From assembly GCA_025360985.1 (NCBI GenBank), contig JANYBA010000395.1:1-5905 (forward strand): DNA of 5,905 nucleotides. The letters are read 5' to 3'. The notes beneath the pieces were generated by a model. That model was not told the DNA's origin. It did no database searches and worked only from the letters and a program-made list of their open reading frames with translations. Origin of the DNA: Gammaproteobacteria bacterium (GTDB lineage: Bacteria; Pseudomonadota; Gammaproteobacteria; Xanthomonadales; Xanthomonadaceae). Every line of letters begins with the position of its first letter. Position 1 is the first letter of the stretch. Made by a program: the position numbers and the translations under genes. Below are positions 4,410 to 5,905 of the stretch, piece by piece.

Positions 4410-5905
4410 ATGCGACCTTCCCTGTATCCGTTCCTGCTGCTCCTGCTTGCGCAAGCCGCGGCGACATCCGCCGCCGAGCCCGGCATGCCGGAAGCGATGG
4501 CCAAGCTCCAGGGCGGCGATGCCGATGCCGCGAAAACGATCCTGACCGCGGGGGTCGCCCGCGATCCGGGCAACGTCCGCGCCTGGCGGGCCTTGGGGAA
4601 TGCCTGCATCGCCTTGAAAACGCCGGACTGCGCGGAAGCGGCGTTCCGGAAGTCGCTGCAACTGGAGCCCTATGCGCCGCAAGCGTTTTACAACCTCGGC
4701 GTGGTCTTCACGATGCGCAAGGACAAGGACCAGGCGTTCGCCTGGTTGGGCAAGGCCAAGGCGACGCATCGCCAGGACATGACCGTGATCGCCAACGACA
4801 AGGACTTGGCCGACCTTCGCGCCGACCCGCGCTTCGCCGCGTTGCTGCCGACACCGGCCGACTTCGCCGATCCGTTCGTGGAGCCAGTGCGCATCATCCG
4901 CGAATTCGATGGCGAAGCGGCCAACGACCAGTTCGGCTGGATCGCCCGCAAGCTCGGCGACATCGACGGCGATGGTGCCGCCGATTTCGTCACCTCCGCG
5001 CCGACCAGTGCCGGCGGCGGCAAGAACGCCGGTCGCGTCTACGCGTACTCCAGCCGTAGCGGCAAATTGCTGTGGACGGTGGACGGCAAACCCGAGGACC
5101 AGCTCGGCACCGGCGTCGAGTCGGCCGGCGATACCGATGGCGACGGCATCGTCGATGTCGTCGCCGGCGCGCCCGGCACCGGCAAGGCCTTCGTCTACTC
5201 CGGCAAGGACGGCCACGCGCTGCTCAGCTTCAGCGCCGAAGATCCGAAAGACCAGTTCGGCCAGCACACGACTTCGGCCGGCGATATCGATGGCGACGGC
5301 CATGCCGATGTCATCGTCGGCGCGCCGGGAAACAATGCCGGTGGCAAAGGGGCAGGGCGTGCCTATGTCTACTCCGGCAAGGACGGCCACGTGCTCCTGA
5401 CCCTGACCGGCGAACGCGCTGGCGACGGCTACGGCAGCACGGTCGGCGGCTACAGCGATGGCAAGCATCGATTCCTGCTGGTCGGCGCGCCGGTCGCCGG
5501 ACCGAACAAGACCGGGCGCGTCTACGTCTACGACGGCTTGACCGCAAAACCGCAGTTCATCGTCGAGTCCGACGACACCGGCAATGCGCTGGGCATGATG
5601 TTTACCTCGGTTCTCGGCGACACCGATGGCGACGGCGTGCCGGATGTCTACGCCTCGGATTGGTCGAACACCGCCAAGGGCCGTTCGACCGGGCGCGTCT
5701 ACGTGCATTCCGGCGCCGACGGCCATCGCCTGCTCACACTTACCGGCCAGACCATGGGCGAGGGATTCGGCACGACCTTGGCCGTTGCCGGCGATGTCAA
5801 CCACGACGGCCACGCCGACCTGGTCGTCGGCTCCTGGCAATACGCCGGCGCGGCGATTTCCGGCGGCCGCGCAATCCTGTATTCCGGCAAGGACGGCAGC
5901 ATCCT
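4410..5905 (+). CDS. Secreted TPR plus FG-GAP beta-propeller protein, 3' end outside window
   Basis: The first 498 residues of an open frame that runs off the right edge. Residues 1-22 are a signal peptide (MRPSLYPF, Leu core, cleavage near TSAA). Residues 25-120 hold about three TPR helical hairpins (GDADAAKTILTAGVARDPGN, then WRALGNACIALKTPDCAEAAF and AFYNLGVVFTMRKDKDQAFAWL), with ADPRFAALLP closing the domain. From about 160 onward come FG-GAP repeats like the blades of integrin-type propellers: an FG or LG turn, a DxDxDG calcium loop, then a V-x-GAP strand. Calcium loops start at 184 (DIDGDG), 241 (DTDGDG), 292 (DIDGDG), 404 (DTDGDG) and 462 (DVNHDG). The unit at 340-361 keeps the GYG and VGAP ends but has SDGKHRF instead of the loop. 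Repeat spacing is 51-58 residues; six blades are visible and a seventh may follow. An extracellular or periplasmic binding role is inferred; no catalytic motif is seen. Possibly cotranscribed with the AraC gene. Confidence 0.88.
   Translation, partial: MRPSLYPFLLLLLAQAAATSAAEPGMPEAMAKLQGGDADAAKTILTAGVARDPGNVRAWRALGNACIALKTPDCAEAAFRKSLQLEPYAPQAFYNLGVVFTMRKDKDQAFAWLGKAKATHRQDMTVIANDKDLADLRADPRFAALLPTPADFADPFVEPVRIIREFDGEAANDQFGWIARKLGDIDGDGAADFVTSAPTSAGGGKNAGRVYAYSSRSGKLLWTVDGKPEDQLGTGVESAGDTDGDGIVDVVAGAPGTGKAFVYSGKDGHALLSFSAEDPKDQFGQHTTSAGDIDGDGHADVIVGAPGNNAGGKGAGRAYVYSGKDGHVLLTLTGERAGDGYGSTVGGYSDGKHRFLLVGAPVAGPNKTGRVYVYDGLTAKPQFIVESDDTGNALGMMFTSVLGDTDGDGVPDVYASDWSNTAKGRSTGRVYVHSGADGHRLLTLTGQTMGEGFGTTLAVAGDVNHDGHADLVVGSWQYAGAAISGGRAILYSGKDGSI
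5193..5391 (+). repeat. 25-bp direct repeat between two propeller blades
   Basis: An identical 25-base stretch beginning GTCTACTCCGGCAAGGACGG occurs at 5193-5217 and 5367-5391, exactly 174 bp (58 codons) apart and in the same frame. It encodes VYSGKDGH in adjacent blades. A shorter copy (TCCGGCAAGGACGGC) recurs at 5883-5897. Nucleotide identity including third positions suggests recent blade duplication or gene conversion. Confidence 0.9.
5511..5704 (+). repeat. 17-bp direct repeat in later propeller blades
   Basis: ACCGGGCGCGTCTACGT occurs at 5511-5527 and 5688-5704, 177 bp (59 codons) apart in the same frame, encoding TGRVYV. It marks the same strand position in two successive blades. Confidence 0.85.

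Noticed and set aside
3361..4467. Upstream extension of the phosphoesterase frame on the - strand
   Set aside because: It runs through the AraC gene in antisense and encodes Arg/Gln-rich low-complexity sequence. The signal peptide starting at 3360 marks the real N-terminus.
4164..5840. Long - strand open frame of 558 codons opposite the TPR/FG-GAP gene
   Set aside because: It is the antisense of repeated DxDxDG and VGAP codons, giving repetitive Val/Ala/Gly-rich sequence with no independent motifs. The + strand has a ribosome binding site, signal peptide and recognisable domains.

Overview
The window is GC-rich chromosomal DNA with strong G/C preference at third codon positions. It looks like a Gammaproteobacterium of the Xanthomonadales (Lysobacteraceae/Rhodanobacteraceae type). 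That placement is an inference from composition, the gene families and an apparent leaderless start; no rRNA or other phylogenetic marker is present. I see no tRNA, rRNA, CRISPR array, insertion sequence, integrase or attachment site. Coding density is high and the longest gap without a gene is 111 bp.

Layout, left to right. (1) 1-762 (+): the 3' part of a gene for a YprB/MrfB-like DEDDh exonuclease that enters from the left edge; its linker region carries a perfect 28-bp palindrome. (2) 721-1092 (-): a small unrecognised protein with three membrane segments, whose end overlaps the exonuclease gene by 42 bp. (3) 1188-1655 (+): a MAPEG-family (MGST1-like) integral membrane protein, divergent from gene 2 and preceded by a strong ribosome binding site. 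(4) 1686-2462 (+): a secreted lytic transglycosylase with a TATAGT box placed so that its mRNA may be leaderless. (5) 2470-3360 (-): a secreted phosphoesterase/acid-phosphatase-like protein convergent with gene 4 and probably starting at TTG. (6) 3472-4341 (+): an AraC-type regulator divergent from the phosphoesterase. (7) 4410 to the right edge (+): a secreted protein with N-terminal TPR repeats followed by an FG-GAP beta-propeller, still open at the window end.

The genes do not form one obvious pathway. Three encode exported proteins (transglycosylase, phosphoesterase, TPR/FG-GAP protein) and two encode membrane proteins, so the window leans towards envelope and extracellular functions. The AraC gene lies between the phosphoesterase (divergent, 111 bp) and the TPR/FG-GAP gene (same strand, 68 bp). 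It is therefore a natural candidate regulator of one or both, but nothing in the sequence proves this. I found no clear new defence or mobile system. The most unusual items are the 28-bp palindrome inside the exonuclease gene, the TPR plus FG-GAP architecture with one blade lacking its calcium motif, and the probable leaderless transglycosylase start.
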